The notes: generated by a model not told the origin, from the sequence alone. DNA of 64,000 nt from JABWCE01 sp964617955 (GCA_964617955.1 CAZTXB010000011.1:50665-114664); one strand, 5' to 3'. Counted from the first letter of the stretch, positions 8,560 through 18,599 are shown. Made by a program: numbers and translations.

Positions 8560-9222
8560 TTGAATAAAACAACTTCATCTGTCAAAAATTTAATCTCCGT
8601 CTATTTCACTGTAGAGTGGCGACAAATGTTTGCGTTGCAGGGGGTGATGGTACAAATGATTGGTTCGGTTTTTTTAATTAAATTAAGCATGAACCATTTA
8701 TCGCTTCCGGTATGGAACGCAATGTTCTGGTTAATGATTTTATTCAATACCATGAACACGATCTCAAAAGGATTCCTTCAGGAATCAGAAGGGAAACTGC
8801 TTTACTACCACAGCATCTGTAAGGCTGAGGATATGATTTTGTCAAAGATTATTTTCAACTCTCTTATATCGCTTGTATTGCTCCTCTTCTTTAGCATGGG
8901 CTATTCCTTGGTGCTGGGCTTTCACGTACAGCTGCCTTTGCAGTACTTATTGGTGGCGGTTCTATTTACCATTGGGCTCTCCTCCGTCTTCACCATGGTT
9001 TCTGCCATTGCGGCAAGTTCAGGTAATAACCATCTGCTCATTCCTGTTTTGGGCTTGCCATTGATGATTCCCCTGTTGCTCATAACCACTAAGGCCGCAA
9101 AAAAAGCAATGGACGGAATTGAAAGCAATGCCATCTATTACGATTTAGCAGCTCTGGCATTAATGGATGCCATGGTCATTTATCTTGCGCTCATACTTTA
9201 TAAATTTCTTTGGAAGAGTTAG
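8560..9222 (+). CDS. ccmB: CcmB-like heme exporter membrane subunit
   Basis: 220 residues with six predicted membrane helices. The N-terminal signature (VEWRQMFALQGV) and the segment FLQESEGKLLYYH match CcmB, the membrane part of the CcmAB transporter used in system I cytochrome c maturation. The start is TTG at 8560; the next ATG (8626 region) would cut into the first helix. No ccmA or ccmC is adjacent in the window, so partners must be elsewhere or just share the regulon. Confidence is limited because CcmB is recognised by overall pattern and not by catalytic residues. Confidence 0.65.
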   Translation: MNKTTSSVKNLISVYFTVEWRQMFALQGVMVQMIGSVFLIKLSMNHLSLPVWNAMFWLMILFNTMNTISKGFLQESEGKLLYYHSICKAEDMILSKIIFNSLISLVLLLFFSMGYSLVLGFHVQLPLQYLLVAVLFTIGLSSVFTMVSAIAASSGNNHLLIPVLGLPLMIPLLLITTKAAKKAMDGIESNAIYYDLAALALMDAMVIYLALILYKFLWKS

Positions 9223-9378
9223 TCTAAGCCATATTTTAGTCATTGGCTATGAATGAAAAGACAACTAAGACTAGGAAATAAAATCAAGACAAACTGATGA
9301 GAAGGATTAAGGTAATATCCGAAAATGATCAGCCCATTTAAACATTCAAAAATGATGGGTCAGATGTCCTTTGGGTAA

Positions 9379-10185
9379 CTATTTTGGATAAAAGTAATAC
9401 TGTCCTCCATCGTCGATAAAGGTGCGTGGCAGGACGTGGGTTGCTTCAAAATAAATATAGAGTGAACGCAAGCTCCCCCATAATCTCGAAAACGCAGGAT
9501 TGTTGTAGCTTTTTGAAATGGACTTGTAATTTTCGCGGGTAAGCCTGCAGGGAAATATATGAACGGGAATGCGTTTTTGCCCAAAATATCGGGCTTGCAT
9601 GGCTAAAATGTACACTTCTTTCACCCTTTTGGTGGTGATGGGAAGACAGCCTATCGATTCACAGGCCCCGTGAATATAAATATCTCCTCCCCATCGGCCT
9701 CGCACACCTAATATACTGTCCGCTCTGTTTGGGTAATTAATGCCCAGTGAAAGATGGTAATTGCTGTAGGGGTTAAACTCATTGATGTAATACACGCCTT
9801 CGGGTATTTGTTTATCCCCTTGTTTTAGTTTAGGCCCTAGGAAACCTGACATGGCACAAATTTTATAGAGTTTATAAAAGGCAAAGGTATCTATGCCTTT
9901 TCCCTTAACCCAAACCTCAAACTGTTCCTCCTTTTTAAAAGCCCTGATCAAGATTTCATAATCCATCATGGCAATATTTTTAGTGAGAAGCCAATTGTCT
10001 ATGCTGTCAATTTTTTCTTCATAAGCAGCCAAAACCCTGCTGTTCGACAATTGATTTCGTTTAAACCCTTCGTCACGGTGAGAAGGACGCGTAGCATGAT
10101 GAAACGATGAGTTCAGAATCACATAGCCGACGAATACTATAAGTCTTAAATGATGGTGGCTTAAGAGGTTTGAAGTATTTATCAA
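9379..10185 (-). CDS. L,D-transpeptidase (YkuD fold)
   Basis: 268 residues. The catalytic motif HGACESIGC (H172 to catalytic C180) is the HGxxxS-x-GC signature of L,D-transpeptidases, which form or exchange peptidoglycan cross-links in the periplasm. The motif is followed by LPITTKRVKEVY, as in the YafK-like branch. A hydrophobic stretch (residues ~14-27) can serve as signal peptide or anchor. The upstream neighbour on the same strand is fumC-like housekeeping DNA, with a 62-base gap from the gene's start to fumC's stop, so a shared transcript is possible. Confidence 0.85.
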   Translation of the reverse strand: MINTSNLLSHHHLRLIVFVGYVILNSSFHHATRPSHRDEGFKRNQLSNSRVLAAYEEKIDSIDNWLLTKNIAMMDYEILIRAFKKEEQFEVWVKGKGIDTFAFYKLYKICAMSGFLGPKLKQGDKQIPEGVYYINEFNPYSNYHLSLGINYPNRADSILGVRGRWGGDIYIHGACESIGCLPITTKRVKEVYILAMQARYFGQKRIPVHIFPCRLTRENYKSISKSYNNPAFSRLWGSLRSLYIYFEATHVLPRTFIDDGGQYYFYPK

Positions 10186-10247
10186 GTTGAGAACTTTTAA
10201 ATCTGTATTCTGTGTGTTTTTTTTATTTCTGTAAGTTTTTCATCCCT

Positions 10248-11651
10248 TTACTCTACCTCAATCTTTCCAACCATGGCTTCAGGTTGAACCCATTGATCGA
10301 ATTGGCTACTGGTTAGAAGTCCCAATTTGAGGGCCGCCTCACGCAAAGTGCTGTTTTCTTTATGCGCCAATTTTGCGATTTTGGCAGCATTGTCATAGCC
10401 AATATGGGTATTTAAGGCCGTTACCAACATGAGAGAATTTTCAACTTTATTTTTTATTTCAGGTAAATTCGGCTCTATGCCTACTGCACAATGGTCGTTA
10501 AACGAAAGACAAGCTTGTCCCAAAAGTCGTGCCGATTGCAACACATTCATGGCAATCATTGGCTTAAAAACATTCAGTTCGAAATGCCCATTGCTTCCTC
10601 CTATACTCACAGCAACATCATTTCCCATAATTTGGGCGCATACCATGGTTAACGCTTCGCATTGTGTAGGGTTTACTTTACCGGGCATGATACTGCTGCC
10701 GGGTTCGTTTTCAGGAATAAAAATTTCTCCAATACCGCTTCTAGGCCCTGAACTCAGAAACCTGATATCATTGGCAATTTTCATGCAACTCACTGCCGCT
10801 CTCTTTAAAGCACCGTGAATTTCAACCATAGCATCATGAGAGGCCAGTGCTTCAAATTTATTTGGAGCAGTGACAAAGGGCAGTTCAGTTTCTTTGGCAA
10901 TCAAATCAGCCACTATTTTATCATAGCCGGCCGGCGCATTCAAGCCTGTACCAACGGCTGTACCTCCTAAGGCCAACTCTGCAGAAACCGGCAATGCCTT
11001 ATTGATGGCCTGTATGCTCATTTTGAGTTGCTGATGGTAACCGCTGAATTCCTGCCCGAGCGTAAGGGGTGTGGCGTCCATGAGATGAGTGCGCCCGATC
11101 TTGACTATGTCTTTAAAATCCCTCGCCTTGTGCTTGATGGTGGTTTTTAATGCCTGTATTCCGGGAAGGGTATAATCGATAAGTTGCTTGTAAACCGCAA
11201 TGCTCATAGCGGTTGGAAAGGTATCGTTGCTGGATTGAGATTTGTTGACATCGTCATTTGGGTGAAGGATTTTATTTTCATCCGTGAGATTCCCCCCTGA
11301 CATTACATGAGCCCTGTTAGCAATCACCTCATTCACATTCATATTGCTCTGCGTACCACTTCCGGTTTGCCAAACGACCAATGGAAACTGATCGTCCAGT
11401 TTTCCTGCTATAATTTCATCACATACCTTGGATATCAAATCGGCTTTTTCCTTACTGAGCTTGCCCAATTTTAAGTTGGCCAATGCTGCACATTTTTTAA
11501 GTATTCCAAAGGCACGAACAATTTCAACCGGCATACTGCCTTCAGGTCCGATTTTAAAATTGTTTCTCGATCTCTCCGTTTGAGCTCCCCAATACTTATC
11601 CGAAGGAACTCTTACCTCCCCCATCGAATCGCTTTCTATTCTGAATTGCAT
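10248..11651 (-). CDS. fumC: Class II fumarate hydratase
   Basis: 467 residues, the usual length. It interconverts fumarate and L-malate in the TCA cycle as a cytoplasmic homotetramer without iron-sulfur cluster. The superfamily signature GSSIMPGKVNPTQCE holds the catalytic serine loop. The substrate-contacting blocks TGSGTQSNMNVNEV and GRTHLMDATPLTLGQE are intact. It starts MQFRIESDSMGEV. A good TAnnTTTG -7 box lies just upstream on the minus strand. Confidence 0.97.
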   Translation of the reverse strand: MQFRIESDSMGEVRVPSDKYWGAQTERSRNNFKIGPEGSMPVEIVRAFGILKKCAALANLKLGKLSKEKADLISKVCDEIIAGKLDDQFPLVVWQTGSGTQSNMNVNEVIANRAHVMSGGNLTDENKILHPNDDVNKSQSSNDTFPTAMSIAVYKQLIDYTLPGIQALKTTIKHKARDFKDIVKIGRTHLMDATPLTLGQEFSGYHQQLKMSIQAINKALPVSAELALGGTAVGTGLNAPAGYDKIVADLIAKETELPFVTAPNKFEALASHDAMVEIHGALKRAAVSCMKIANDIRFLSSGPRSGIGEIFIPENEPGSSIMPGKVNPTQCEALTMVCAQIMGNDVAVSIGGSNGHFELNVFKPMIAMNVLQSARLLGQACLSFNDHCAVGIEPNLPEIKNKVENSLMLVTALNTHIGYDNAAKIAKLAHKENSTLREAALKLGLLTSSQFDQWVQPEAMVGKIEVE

Positions 11652-11678
11652 GTTTTAAAATTAACTGATATTAAGCAA

Positions 11679-11686
11679 CAAAGTTA
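11679..11686 (-). promoter_or_regulatory. -7 promoter box of fumC
   Basis: Read on the minus strand this is TAACTTTG, a perfect match to the Bacteroidota -7 consensus TAnnTTTG, 28 bases before the fumC start. No clear TTG was found at the -33 position. Confidence 0.45.
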
Positions 11687-11919
11687 CATTATAGCGCTTG
11701 TATTTATTCAGAGCCTCATGGTAATTTTTTAACACAATTTAATAAAAAGATCAAAAAAAGATATCACATTGAATAAAGGATACTAACTCAAAATCAGAGT
11801 TTTGCCTCACCCCTTGGACTCGCATTTATTGTCCTTTAAAACTGACAGCCTGTGGTAATTTTTATTTGAGTCATTGAGGGTTATATTGGAACTTTGAGAA
11901 AGTTATTATCCATCATAAA

Positions 11920-12522
11920 ATGAAAAAATTAATATCAGGGGCCTTGTTTATTTTCTTCCTACTACTCCTTACAAATAATGGCGTGTATGCGCAGTCAACC
12001 TTGAGCAGGGCAGAAAAAAAAGCCCTCAAAAAGGAAATAAAAGCTTACAAAAAAGCCCCGGAAACCTATAAGAGCATGAAAGATAAGACTCGCAATAAAA
12101 TTGAGAGTTTAGAGGCTGAAATAGAAGATTTGCGCAATCAACTGGCAAAAGAGTGGAAAAAAGCGGATTCTCTTGAGGCTGTATTAGCGGAATCGTCAAA
12201 CAAGGTAAGCGAACTTGAAACAGCGGTAAACGAATTGGAAAAAGCCTCTATAAATTGTGGAAAAGTTCCTTCAAGGGGAACGGTTTACTCGGTGCAAATC
12301 GGAAATTACAAAGTACTGGATTTGAGAAACAGTTTTAATGCCAATAAAGGACTTCGTACAGAGAATTACACTGGGGGTAATGCATACATGATTGGCAATT
12401 TCACCACCGTTCAGGAAGCCGTTCAATTTGCTGCCGACATAAAAAAACTCGGAATAAGCGATGCCTTTGTTACCCAATACATCGACGGGAATCGAATGAT
12501 TTCTTTCGACGCTAATCGGTAA
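11920..12522 (+). CDS. Exported coiled-coil protein with SPOR-like C-terminus
   Basis: 200 residues. A clear signal peptide (KKLISGALFIFFLLLLTNNG, cleaved near VYAQ) is followed by a long charged coiled coil (~35-120). The C-terminal ~80 residues (RGTVYSVQIGNYKVLDLRNS, then GNAYMIGNFTTVQEA) have the shape of a SPOR repeat, a fold that binds denuded glycan strands of peptidoglycan. Similar proteins in Bacteroidota are labelled ezrin/radixin/moesin-like because of the coiled coil. The likely location is the periplasm. The role is inferred from the fold only. The 268 bases upstream hold the fumC -7 box and nothing else I can recognise. Confidence 0.7.
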   Translation: MKKLISGALFIFFLLLLTNNGVYAQSTLSRAEKKALKKEIKAYKKAPETYKSMKDKTRNKIESLEAEIEDLRNQLAKEWKKADSLEAVLAESSNKVSELETAVNELEKASINCGKVPSRGTVYSVQIGNYKVLDLRNSFNANKGLRTENYTGGNAYMIGNFTTVQEAVQFAADIKKLGISDAFVTQYIDGNRMISFDANR

Positions 12523-12667
12523 ACCCAAGCATAGAAATAGGCATTAAAGTCTGAAAACCCTTTTTGCTATTTTATGGCATATATGATGTCACATTTTTCT
12601 CAAATGTCTTGTCAATTATTCAAAAATAAAGTTAGTTTTGACTCTTAAAGTTTAAAGGACAAATTCA

Positions 12668-14329
12668 ATGCAAAGACGTGATTTTTTTAAACAATTGAGC
12701 TCTACCGCGCTGAGCAGTGCGCCTAGAGGAGCCGGAAGGGCAAAGGGGGAAACGCCTACCACCGGGATTTCAGAGTACAAAGGCGTTTGGGGCAACGCTC
12801 AGGTTCTGCATTTGTTGCGAAGAACTCTGTTTGGAGTAAAACAGTCAGAACTCGATAAATTCAAAGGCATGACAATGTCGGATGCGGTAAATACTCTGTT
12901 AAATATCCCGTCAACTGCTCCCGCACCTCCAATCAATGCCTACAACAATGGCACCAATATTGACCCTGATGTTCCGGCAGGCCAAACATGGGTTAATGCC
13001 CCTTTTGGATCTCTTTTCTCTTTTCAGCGGCGTCAGTCGCTCAAATATTGGTGGGTGGGATTAATGCTCAAAGAAACCACCATCAGGGAGAAAATGACTT
13101 TGTTTTGGCACAATCATTTTGCCACCGAGAGCGATACCATTCAATTTGAACACTACTTTTATAAGCACCATGCTTTGTTGCGTCAGCATTGTTTGGGTAA
13201 TTTCAAAACTTTGGTTAAGGAAATTACTGTCGACCCTGGCATGTTGCGCTATCTCAACGGTTATTTGAATACAAAAACTGCCCCTGACGAAAACTATGCG
13301 CGTGAACTTCAGGAGCTGTTTACGCTTGGAAAAGGAAAAGACAGTAAATACACAGAAGATGATGTGAAAGCAGCTGCTAAGGTGCTGACAGGCTGGAGAG
13401 TCAACAATACAACACAAAGCTCCTACTTTGATGCAAACAAGCACGATACAGGAAACAAACAGTTTTCATCTTTTTACAACAATGCGGTTATCACCGGACA
13501 GACAGGAGCCAATGGAGCCTTAGAAACCGATAACCTTATTTCTTTGATATTTCAGCAAAACGAGGTAGCCAAGTACATATGCCGACGCTTATACAAGTTC
13601 TTTATTTACTACGATATCGACGCTACAGTCGAAACCAATGTGATTGAACCATTGGCTGTTATTTTCCGAAACAACAATTACGACATCAAACCGGTGATTG
13701 CAGCGCTCTTAAAAAGTGAACATTTTTTTGACCCCTTGAGCATGAGTTGTTCAATTAAGTCTCCTTTGGAATTCTCAGTTGGTTTTTGCCGTCAATTCGA
13801 AATTGCCTTTCCATCCGATACCGATTATGTCAATCAATACACGCATTGGGCTTATGTTCAAGCTTTCTCAGCGGCTATGCAACAGGATTGCGGCGATCCA
13901 CCCAATGTGGCGGGCTGGCCTGCTTATTACCAGGCGCCCCAATACTACGAAATTTGGATAAATTCCGATACCCTGCCCAAGCGAATGGGCCTGGCAACCA
14001 TCATGATCAACAGTGGCTATTCCCGCGGGGGATACAAACTGGTGGTCGATGTTCTCGCCTTCGCTGCCAAAATTCCACAGGTATCCGATCCAAATAAACT
14101 GGTCGATAATTTGGTGGAACTTTTACTGGCCTATCCGATTTCTGCCACTACAAAAGCCATTTTAAAGGCAGGACTTTTGAACGGACAAAGCAGTGATTCC
14201 TATTGGACAGATGCGTGGAACGCTTACACCGCAAACAACAATGATTTGGTTAATAAAAATTACTGCACAATCCAACTGAAAATAGTAATTTCATACATTC
14301 TCAATCTGGCCGAATTTCAATTAAACTAA
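12668..14329 (+). CDS. DUF1800 family protein
   Basis: 553 residues. The N-terminus MQRRDFFKQLSSTALSS is twin-arginine-like. The DUF1800 core includes LHLLRRTLFGVKQSEL, the metal-ligand-like MTLFWHNHFATE, and ENYARELQELFTLGKG. The family's biochemical role is not established. It almost always occurs next to a DUF1501 gene, as here (14 bases upstream of 14344), and the pair is probably exported as a unit. It ends without a T9SS C-terminal domain, so export by Tat is the simplest reading. Confidence 0.88.
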   Translation: MQRRDFFKQLSSTALSSAPRGAGRAKGETPTTGISEYKGVWGNAQVLHLLRRTLFGVKQSELDKFKGMTMSDAVNTLLNIPSTAPAPPINAYNNGTNIDPDVPAGQTWVNAPFGSLFSFQRRQSLKYWWVGLMLKETTIREKMTLFWHNHFATESDTIQFEHYFYKHHALLRQHCLGNFKTLVKEITVDPGMLRYLNGYLNTKTAPDENYARELQELFTLGKGKDSKYTEDDVKAAAKVLTGWRVNNTTQSSYFDANKHDTGNKQFSSFYNNAVITGQTGANGALETDNLISLIFQQNEVAKYICRRLYKFFIYYDIDATVETNVIEPLAVIFRNNNYDIKPVIAALLKSEHFFDPLSMSCSIKSPLEFSVGFCRQFEIAFPSDTDYVNQYTHWAYVQAFSAAMQQDCGDPPNVAGWPAYYQAPQYYEIWINSDTLPKRMGLATIMINSGYSRGGYKLVVDVLAFAAKIPQVSDPNKLVDNLVELLLAYPISATTKAILKAGLLNGQSSDSYWTDAWNAYTANNNDLVNKNYCTIQLKIVISYILNLAEFQLN

Positions 14330-14343
14330 TTTACAAATCTGTC

Positions 14344-15921
14344 ATGAAAAGAAGATCCTTCATAAAAAGAACAGCGCCGGTGACTCTTTTGCCGGTGTTT
14401 ATAAATGGCATGTCATTCAGCAGCTATGGTAGCTCGTCCTTGCTGCGACTTTTAGCAGGCAAAGCTTTGATCAACGACAAAGTTTTGGTATTGGTTCAAC
14501 TCAATGGTGGAAACGATGGACTCAACACCGTAATACCTTTGGATCAGTACACAAATTTGAGCGCGGCCCGATCAAATATTCTCATCAGCGATACAAAAGT
14601 TTTAAAACTTAAAGGATTTGAAAAAACCGGATTTCACCCTGCCATGTCAGGTATGCTGAATTTGTTTAACAATGAAAGCAGTTTGAATATCGTTCAGGCC
14701 GTAGGTTACCCTAATCCAAACTTTTCCCATTTTCGATCCACCGATATTTGGCTTTCAGGCTCCGACAGCAACCAGTATGTGAATTCAGGTTGGATAGGAA
14801 GATATTTGGATGATGCCTATCAGGGATTTCCTGCCAATTATCCAAATACCGATATGCCTGACCCATTGGCCATATCTATTGGGGGAGTTGTTTCTCAGGC
14901 CCTTCAAGGCCCGGAAGTGAACATGGGAATGGCCATAAGCGATCCCACAAGTTTTTACAACTTCGTAGACAGTACCACCATTCCAAACCCGACAACGCCT
15001 GCCGAAAAAGAATTAGCCTACATCCGGTTGGTTGCTCAACAGACCGATAAGTATGCCGATAGCATTAAAGCGGCCTATAATAAAGTAACCACTAAATCTA
15101 CCATGTATGCCACTTCAGGCAATTCACTTTCCGATCAGCTCAAAATAGTTGCCAGGTTGGTAGCCGGAGGATTAAAAACAAAGATTTTTGTGGTAAGTCT
15201 TGGAGGGTTTGATACCCATTCGAGTCAGGTTAGTGCAACCGGGGGAACAGAGACAGGCGCGCACGCCGATTTGTGGAGCAAGGTTTCTGTCGGTATTTCA
15301 GCCTTTATGGATGATTGCAAAAAACTGGGCATCTCCGATCGAGTAGCAGGACTGACTTATTCAGAATTCGGAAGAAGAATCGCATCGAATGCAAGTTTAG
15401 GTACCGATCACGGAGCGGCAGGTCCTATATTTGTTTTTGGGACCAAAGTGAACAATACCCTTATTGGAAGCAATCCAAATATTCCCGGCACTGTAGGTAT
15501 AGCAGATAATGTGAACATGCAGTTTGATTTTCGTCAGGTTTATTCCTCCACACTTCAACAGTGGTTTGGCCTTACAAAAAATGAAGCCCTGTCGGTGATG
15601 CTGAAAGATTTTGACACCCTACCTATTTTCAAAGACACCAGTGGAATAAGGAATGAAGACAATGTAGTGATGTCTGTAGTTGAAAATTATCCTAACCCAT
15701 TTGAAAATTTCACCACCATAAAACTTAAAACTACCGGTGGATTTACGCGGGTAGTTATTTACGATTCTTTGGGCAACGAGGTTTCTACTCTCGTTGACAA
15801 AATGCTTGCGGCCGGCACCTACGATTTGAAATTTGAAGCAAATGAAATGGCCAAAGGCAATTACTATTACAACATCATCAGCGGTTCCAAAAGAATCAAC
15901 GGTACCATGTTGAAAATTTAA
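14344..15921 (+). CDS. DUF1501 family protein with type A T9SS sorting domain
   Basis: 525 residues. It starts MKRRSFIKRTAPVTLL, Tat-like. The DUF1501 (sulfatase-like fold) body shows LVLVQLNGGNDGLNTVIP, the metal-binding-like SLGGFDTHS, and EFGRRIASNASLGTDHGAA. Residues ~440-525 are a T9SS type A sorting domain (VVENYPNPFENFTTIKL, then LAAGTYDLKF and KGNYYYNI), so the protein should cross the outer membrane through the secretion system encoded at 31.9-37.5 kb. It is paired with the DUF1800 gene; function is unknown. A strong terminator follows. Confidence 0.9.
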   Translation: MKRRSFIKRTAPVTLLPVFINGMSFSSYGSSSLLRLLAGKALINDKVLVLVQLNGGNDGLNTVIPLDQYTNLSAARSNILISDTKVLKLKGFEKTGFHPAMSGMLNLFNNESSLNIVQAVGYPNPNFSHFRSTDIWLSGSDSNQYVNSGWIGRYLDDAYQGFPANYPNTDMPDPLAISIGGVVSQALQGPEVNMGMAISDPTSFYNFVDSTTIPNPTTPAEKELAYIRLVAQQTDKYADSIKAAYNKVTTKSTMYATSGNSLSDQLKIVARLVAGGLKTKIFVVSLGGFDTHSSQVSATGGTETGAHADLWSKVSVGISAFMDDCKKLGISDRVAGLTYSEFGRRIASNASLGTDHGAAGPIFVFGTKVNNTLIGSNPNIPGTVGIADNVNMQFDFRQVYSSTLQQWFGLTKNEALSVMLKDFDTLPIFKDTSGIRNEDNVVMSVVENYPNPFENFTTIKLKTTGGFTRVVIYDSLGNEVSTLVDKMLAAGTYDLKFEANEMAKGNYYYNIISGSKRINGTMLKI

Positions 15922-15947
15922 CTCCTCACTATAAAATCAGATTGCGG

Positions 15948-15979
15948 AAACGGCTCATTACCTTGAGCCGTTTTTTTTT
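15948..15979 (+). terminator. Rho-independent terminator after the DUF1800/DUF1501 pair
   Basis: Ten-base stem AAACGGCTCA / TGAGCCGTTT with a 6-base loop and a run of nine T. It lies 26 bases after the stop codon. Confidence 0.85.
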
Positions 15980-16106
15980 GTACTTATGGTGCAAATCGCG
16001 TTTTGTTTTCAAGGAAAAAAAACTTGTAAATCCGCAAAAAGACTAGTAATTATGACTTGTAATAAGCGCTTTCCTACGCATTATAAAAATAGTTTACGAA
16101 TGTCCC

Positions 16107-16137
16107 TTGAAATTTATAAAATATATACATACTTTTG
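16107..16137 (+). promoter_or_regulatory. Promoter of the rplM operon
   Basis: TTG at 16107-16109, 20-base spacer, then TACTTTTG at 16130-16137, matching the Bacteroidota primary-sigma consensus TTG-N~19-TAnnTTTG. Transcription should begin near 16143, leaving a short leader before the rplM ATG at 16163. Confidence 0.7.
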
Positions 16138-16162
16138 CAGCCCTTAAAAAGAATTTATAAAA

Positions 16163-16606
16163 ATGGATGCATTGTCGTATAAAACCATTTCGGCCAATAA
16201 AGCAACGGTAAATAAGCGTTGGTTTGTAGTTGACGCCGAAGGAAAAACACTTGGCCGCTTATCTTCATCAATTGCAAAGGTTATTCGGGGTAAAAACAAA
16301 CCCGACTTCACCCCTCATGTGGATTGTGGCGATAACGTGATTGTGTTGAACGCAGCTAAAGTTGCCTTGAGTCGCGACAAAATGACCACTAAGGAATATG
16401 TTTCCTATTCAGGATTTCCAGGTGGACAAAAGTTTACAACTGCCAAAAATTTGGTTTCAAAGAAACCTGAAGCTTTGGTAGAAAAGGCAGTGAAAGGAAT
16501 GCTGCCAAAGAATAAATTAGGGCGTGCAATTTTTCATAACCTGCATGTATTTGCGGGCAATGAGCACCCACACCAGGCACAAAAACCAGAAATTTTAGAA
16601 TTATAA
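16163..16606 (+). CDS. rplM: 50S ribosomal protein L13
   Basis: 147 residues, normal length. It is an early-assembly protein of the large subunit. Recognised by KRWFVVDAEGKTLGRLSS and the central GDNVIVLNAAKVALSRDKM. First gene of the rplM-rpsI-rpsB-tsf cluster, a conserved order in Bacteroidota; rpsI follows after 10 bases. The promoter at 16107-16137 serves it. Confidence 0.98.
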   Translation: MDALSYKTISANKATVNKRWFVVDAEGKTLGRLSSSIAKVIRGKNKPDFTPHVDCGDNVIVLNAAKVALSRDKMTTKEYVSYSGFPGGQKFTTAKNLVSKKPEALVEKAVKGMLPKNKLGRAIFHNLHVFAGNEHPHQAQKPEILEL

Positions 16607-16616
16607 CAAATAATCG

Positions 16617-17006
16617 ATGCAAGTTTTAAACACCTCAGGGAGAAGAAAAACGGCAGTAGCCAGAGTTTACATGACTCCAGGCAGTGGGGCCATCACCGTA
16701 AACGGAAAAGAAATTTCAAAATATTTTCCATCTGCAGCTCAACTGTATGATGTAAATTTACCTTTCACCATCTGCAATGCGGTTGGACAGTATGATGTAA
16801 AAGCCAACGTTGATGGGGGAGGATATCACGGACAAGCTGAAGCTTTGCGCTTAGGTATTGCAAAAGCCTTAGTATTGGTAGATGAAGAAACCAATAAGCC
16901 ACTTCTTAGAGGGGTAGGATTAATGACGCGGGATTCGAGAATGGTTGAAAGAAAAAAACCTGGTCAGAAAAAAGCGAGAAAGAAATTCCAGTTCAGCAAA
17001 CGTTAA
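16617..17006 (+). CDS. rpsI: 30S ribosomal protein S9
   Basis: 129 residues. It ends in the typical basic tail (RKKPGQKKARKKFQFSKR), whose final Lys-Arg reaches the P-site tRNA. It begins MQVLNTSGRRKTAVARVY. It is 10 bases after rplM and 16 bases before rpsB. Confidence 0.98.
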   Translation: MQVLNTSGRRKTAVARVYMTPGSGAITVNGKEISKYFPSAAQLYDVNLPFTICNAVGQYDVKANVDGGGYHGQAEALRLGIAKALVLVDEETNKPLLRGVGLMTRDSRMVERKKPGQKKARKKFQFSKR

Positions 17007-17022
17007 TATTTCAGAACAATTC

Positions 17023-17766
17023 ATGTCAAATCTTACAACAAAAGAGTTATTAGAAGCCGGCGTTCATTTTGGACACCTTACGCGCAAGTGGAACCCAAAA
17101 ATGTCTCCATATATCCTTATGGAAGAAAATGGGATTCACTTAATTGATTTAAATAAAACCATTTCTAAATTGGAAGATGCAAAGTCTGCCATTAGAAACA
17201 TAGTAAAATCCGGTAAAAAAGTATTGTTCGTTGCTACCAAAAAGCAAGCGAAAGAACTGGTTTCCGAAGAAGCCAAAAGGGTGAATATGCCTTTTGTAAC
17301 TGAGCGTTGGTTAGGTGGTATGCTTACCAATTTTGCTACAGTAAGGAAGTCTATCAAAAAAATGCAAAATTTTGAAAAAATGGCGCAAGATGGAACTTAC
17401 CAAAATATTTCAAAAAGGGAGCGATTGATGATTGATCGCGAAAAGATAAAATTAGAAAAACTTTTAGGTGGAATAGCCGACTTGAACCGTTTGCCGTCAG
17501 CTCTTTTTATTGTGGATTCAAAAAGAGAGCATTTGGCTGTTGCAGAAGCTCAAAAATTAAACATTCCTATTTTTGCCATTGTGGACACCAACAGTGACCC
17601 ATCAAAGGTCGATTATCCAATTCCTGCCAACGACGATGCCGCAAAGTCTATCTATCTTATTGCGCACGAATTTGCCAATGCCATCATTGAAGGTTTGCAG
17701 GAGCGCAAAGAAAAGACCGATAAAGAAGAAGTAGAAACTAAAGAAACTGCAGAGGAATCCAATTAA
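17023..17766 (+). CDS. rpsB: 30S ribosomal protein S2
   Basis: 247 residues from the ATG at 17023 (MSNLTTKELLEAGVHFGH). The frame is open further upstream into rpsI, but S2 homologues begin here and an in-frame start inside rpsI would be unnatural. Core motifs LFVATKKQAK and TERWLGGMLTNF are intact. The last ~20 residues are an acidic tail. The stop codon overlaps the tsf start (TAATG), indicating translational coupling. Confidence 0.97.
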   Translation: MSNLTTKELLEAGVHFGHLTRKWNPKMSPYILMEENGIHLIDLNKTISKLEDAKSAIRNIVKSGKKVLFVATKKQAKELVSEEAKRVNMPFVTERWLGGMLTNFATVRKSIKKMQNFEKMAQDGTYQNISKRERLMIDREKIKLEKLLGGIADLNRLPSALFIVDSKREHLAVAEAQKLNIPIFAIVDTNSDPSKVDYPIPANDDAAKSIYLIAHEFANAIIEGLQERKEKTDKEEVETKETAEESN

Positions 17767-18599
17767 TGACTATGATTACAGCTTCAGCCGTTAACGAATT
17801 AAGAAAAGCCACAGGGGCCGGAATGATGGACTGCAAAAAAGCTTTGCAGGAAACCAATGGCGATATGGAACAAGCCATAGATTTTTTGAGAAAAAAAGGC
17901 GCTAAAGTTTCTGCCAACCGTGCCGATAGAGACGCCGCAGAAGGCGCCGTAATTGCCATTGCCTCAGCCGATAAAAAAACCGGTGCCGTTATCCGACTTA
18001 ATTGCGAAACCGATTTCGTAGCCAAAAACGAAGAATTCGTAGCCTTGGCAAAACAAATAGCCGGAGTAGCCCTTTCTGAAAAACCATCAAGTGTTGATGA
18101 ACTTAAAAACCTTAAGATTGATGGGGTTACCATTTCCGAACGCTTATTGGATTATGTAGGGAAAATTGGTGAAAAAATTGACGTAACGGTATGCCAAATG
18201 GTAGAGGGCAACTTAATAGTACCTTATATACACGCTGGAAACAAAATTGGCGTCTTGGTCAACCTCAATATGAACACCGCTAGTGCTGAGGAGGCAGGCA
18301 AAGATGTTGCGATGCAAATTGCTGCCATGTCACCCGTAGCCTTAGATAAGGATGACGTTTCCCAGGATATGATCGATAGAGAAATTGAAATCGGCAAGGC
18401 ACAAGCCGCTGCAGAAGGCAAACCTGAAGCCATGCTTGAAAAAATTGCCATGGGAAAACTCAATAAATTTTACAAAGATTCAACCCTTTTGAATCAGGAT
18501 TTTGTAAAAGATGCTTCCAAAACCATTAGAAAAATGCTTGACGATGTTGAGAAAGGCCTAACGGTCACTCAATTTAAACGTATACAACTCGGCGCATAA
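17766..18599 (+). CDS. tsf: Translation elongation factor Ts
   Basis: 277 residues. It recycles EF-Tu by GDP release. The N-terminal UBA-like module ends in the signature LRKATGAGMMDCKKAL, and the core contains RLNCETDFVAKNEEF. It overlaps the rpsB stop by one base; the ATG at 17772 is an equally possible start. A terminator directly downstream ends the ribosomal operon. Confidence 0.98.
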   Translation: MTMITASAVNELRKATGAGMMDCKKALQETNGDMEQAIDFLRKKGAKVSANRADRDAAEGAVIAIASADKKTGAVIRLNCETDFVAKNEEFVALAKQIAGVALSEKPSSVDELKNLKIDGVTISERLLDYVGKIGEKIDVTVCQMVEGNLIVPYIHAGNKIGVLVNLNMNTASAEEAGKDVAMQIAAMSPVALDKDDVSQDMIDREIEIGKAQAAAEGKPEAMLEKIAMGKLNKFYKDSTLLNQDFVKDASKTIRKMLDDVEKGLTVTQFKRIQLGA